A stretch of DNA of 64,000 bases from Balanoglossus misakiensis (lineage: Eukaryota > Hemichordata): contig CM082580.2 in assembly GCA_040954595.2 (NCBI GenBank), positions 8,432,001 to 8,496,000 of the forward strand. The letters run 5' to 3'. Below the pieces are notes generated by a model, which saw only the letters and a list, made by a program, of their open reading frames with translations, was not told the origin of the DNA and did no database searches. Numbering within the stretch: the first letter of the stretch is position 1; every line of letters begins with the position of its first letter. This document shows, piece by piece, positions 63,195 to 64,000 of this stretch. The translations under genes were made by a program, and so were the position numbers.

Positions 63195-63878
63195 TCGATA
63201 TATGCTGTTACAGCGAATTGAAATGGGTAAAATATTAAAATCTCCTTTCCACCAAAGCTTTTGATCTTAGTCACCAGAAATCCCACACGTGACATTTTCC
63301 TGCGGGGAAAAACGAGAAAATGAATAGTTAATGATGTACGTAATGTACCACGCACAACCCGAGAAATGTGGCGGTATGGATGGATAATTTGGTGATGGAG
63401 GATTCTGTATCGTATCTTGCTCGCAGACACTGATTTCCCGCGTAAAATGTGCCATATCTCAAATGGCGGATAAGGACCATATTGCACGCGCCGATAAACG
63501 CACCGTTGAGGAAATTGCCACGACCTGACTTGATACAAGTAGTACTTTATCTGTACAAGTACCGCTGGGACGGACTTGTACAGAAGATGGCCAATGCTTG
63601 GGACCTCTTATAACCCGGAATATTTAACAGAACTCGAACTTCATTGGAACCCCGAATTAAGGGCTAATTCTATATATGTACAATTCGAAAAAAAAAATCG
63701 TGTGAGAAATTCAACATTTTCAAAGAACCGAATAACGTGAAAATTTGCTTACAATAGGATTTTGCACATCAACGTGTCACTCACTTTTACCTTCAGACTT
63801 GTATATTATAGTAAAATTCCTGTACATTTTTGTTCTTCTGACTTATCTACGAAATCGTTTTTGATTTTTTTTTCTCAG
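63195..63878 (+). other. 3' UTR and flank of receptor gene B
   Basis: AT-rich sequence with no exact AATAAA. The nearest polyadenylation-like hexamer is ATTAAA at 63234-63239, only 40 bases after the stop, so the true 3' end is uncertain. A long pyrimidine run ending TTTTTTTTTCTCAG at 63878 looks like a splice acceptor. Confidence 0.5.
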
Positions 63879-64000
63879 CGAGGGAGTCGTTCTCGTCTAC
63901 CTGCCGTACACGTCAGGCTCCAAGAACTGGCCAGTTGGTTGAACTGGGAGCCATCAATCTTTCCCCCAGAAGACAAATTGGATAACAGTCCCACCGGTCG
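63879..64000 (+). CDS. Candidate exon truncated by the window edge, product unknown
   Basis: After a textbook acceptor (T9-CTCAG, AG at 63877-63878) the sequence becomes richer in GC and is open in one frame for all 40 codons to the window end. The other two plus frames stop within the segment. The peptide includes R-L-Q-E-L-A-S-W-L-N-W-E-P and P-P-E-D-K-L-D and matches no family I know. It may be the first visible internal exon of a downstream plus-strand gene, a non-coding 3' exon of gene B, or chance. Confidence 0.22.

Overview
This window is nuclear DNA from an animal. It is AT-leaning, gene-poor and rich in microsatellites. Its only clear genes are intron-containing rhodopsin-class GPCRs. 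Both receptors match the kisspeptin receptor (GPR54/KISS1R-like) family best. That family is known to be expanded in invertebrate deuterostomes (echinoderms, hemichordates, amphioxus). The self-complementary words TACATGTA and TAGGCCTA are far more frequent than chance. From memory, such words are common in marine deuterostome genomes. I therefore favour a marine invertebrate deuterostome, but the sequence does not settle the phylum.

Layout. Positions 1-13105 hold receptor gene A on the minus strand. Its first coding exon (start codon, N-terminus, TM1 to the start of TM3) is at 13105-12710. Its second (TM3-TM4) is at 7344-7209. The last exon, with TM5-TM7 and the tail, is not in the window and must lie beyond the left edge if the gene is intact. 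Positions 13106-41234 are about 28 kb between the two start codons. This interval holds repeats, a probable MITE (36590-37101), a possible tRNA-derived SINE remnant (about 29930-30040), hairpins, a CpG-dense patch and one orphan candidate exon (23547-23688, +). Positions 41235-63194 hold receptor gene B on the plus strand. It is complete in three coding exons (41235-41714, 44646-44781, 62437-63194) and predicts 457 residues. The second intron is about 17.7 kb. After gene B there is an AT-rich flank and a possible further exon acceptor at 63878.

The two receptors are head-to-head paralogues. Intron positions and phases are the same (phase 0 after an L-I-N motif early in TM3, phase 1 after the TM4 tryptophan). 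Their middle exons are both 136 bases, and they share about 84% identity over 132 alignable residues of TM1-TM4. Their extracellular N-termini cannot be aligned. This fits a local inverted duplication followed by divergence of the outside-facing end. Each would be a plasma-membrane neuropeptide receptor working alone through G proteins. There is no operon logic here, and I see no viral, bacterial, CRISPR or toxin genes.
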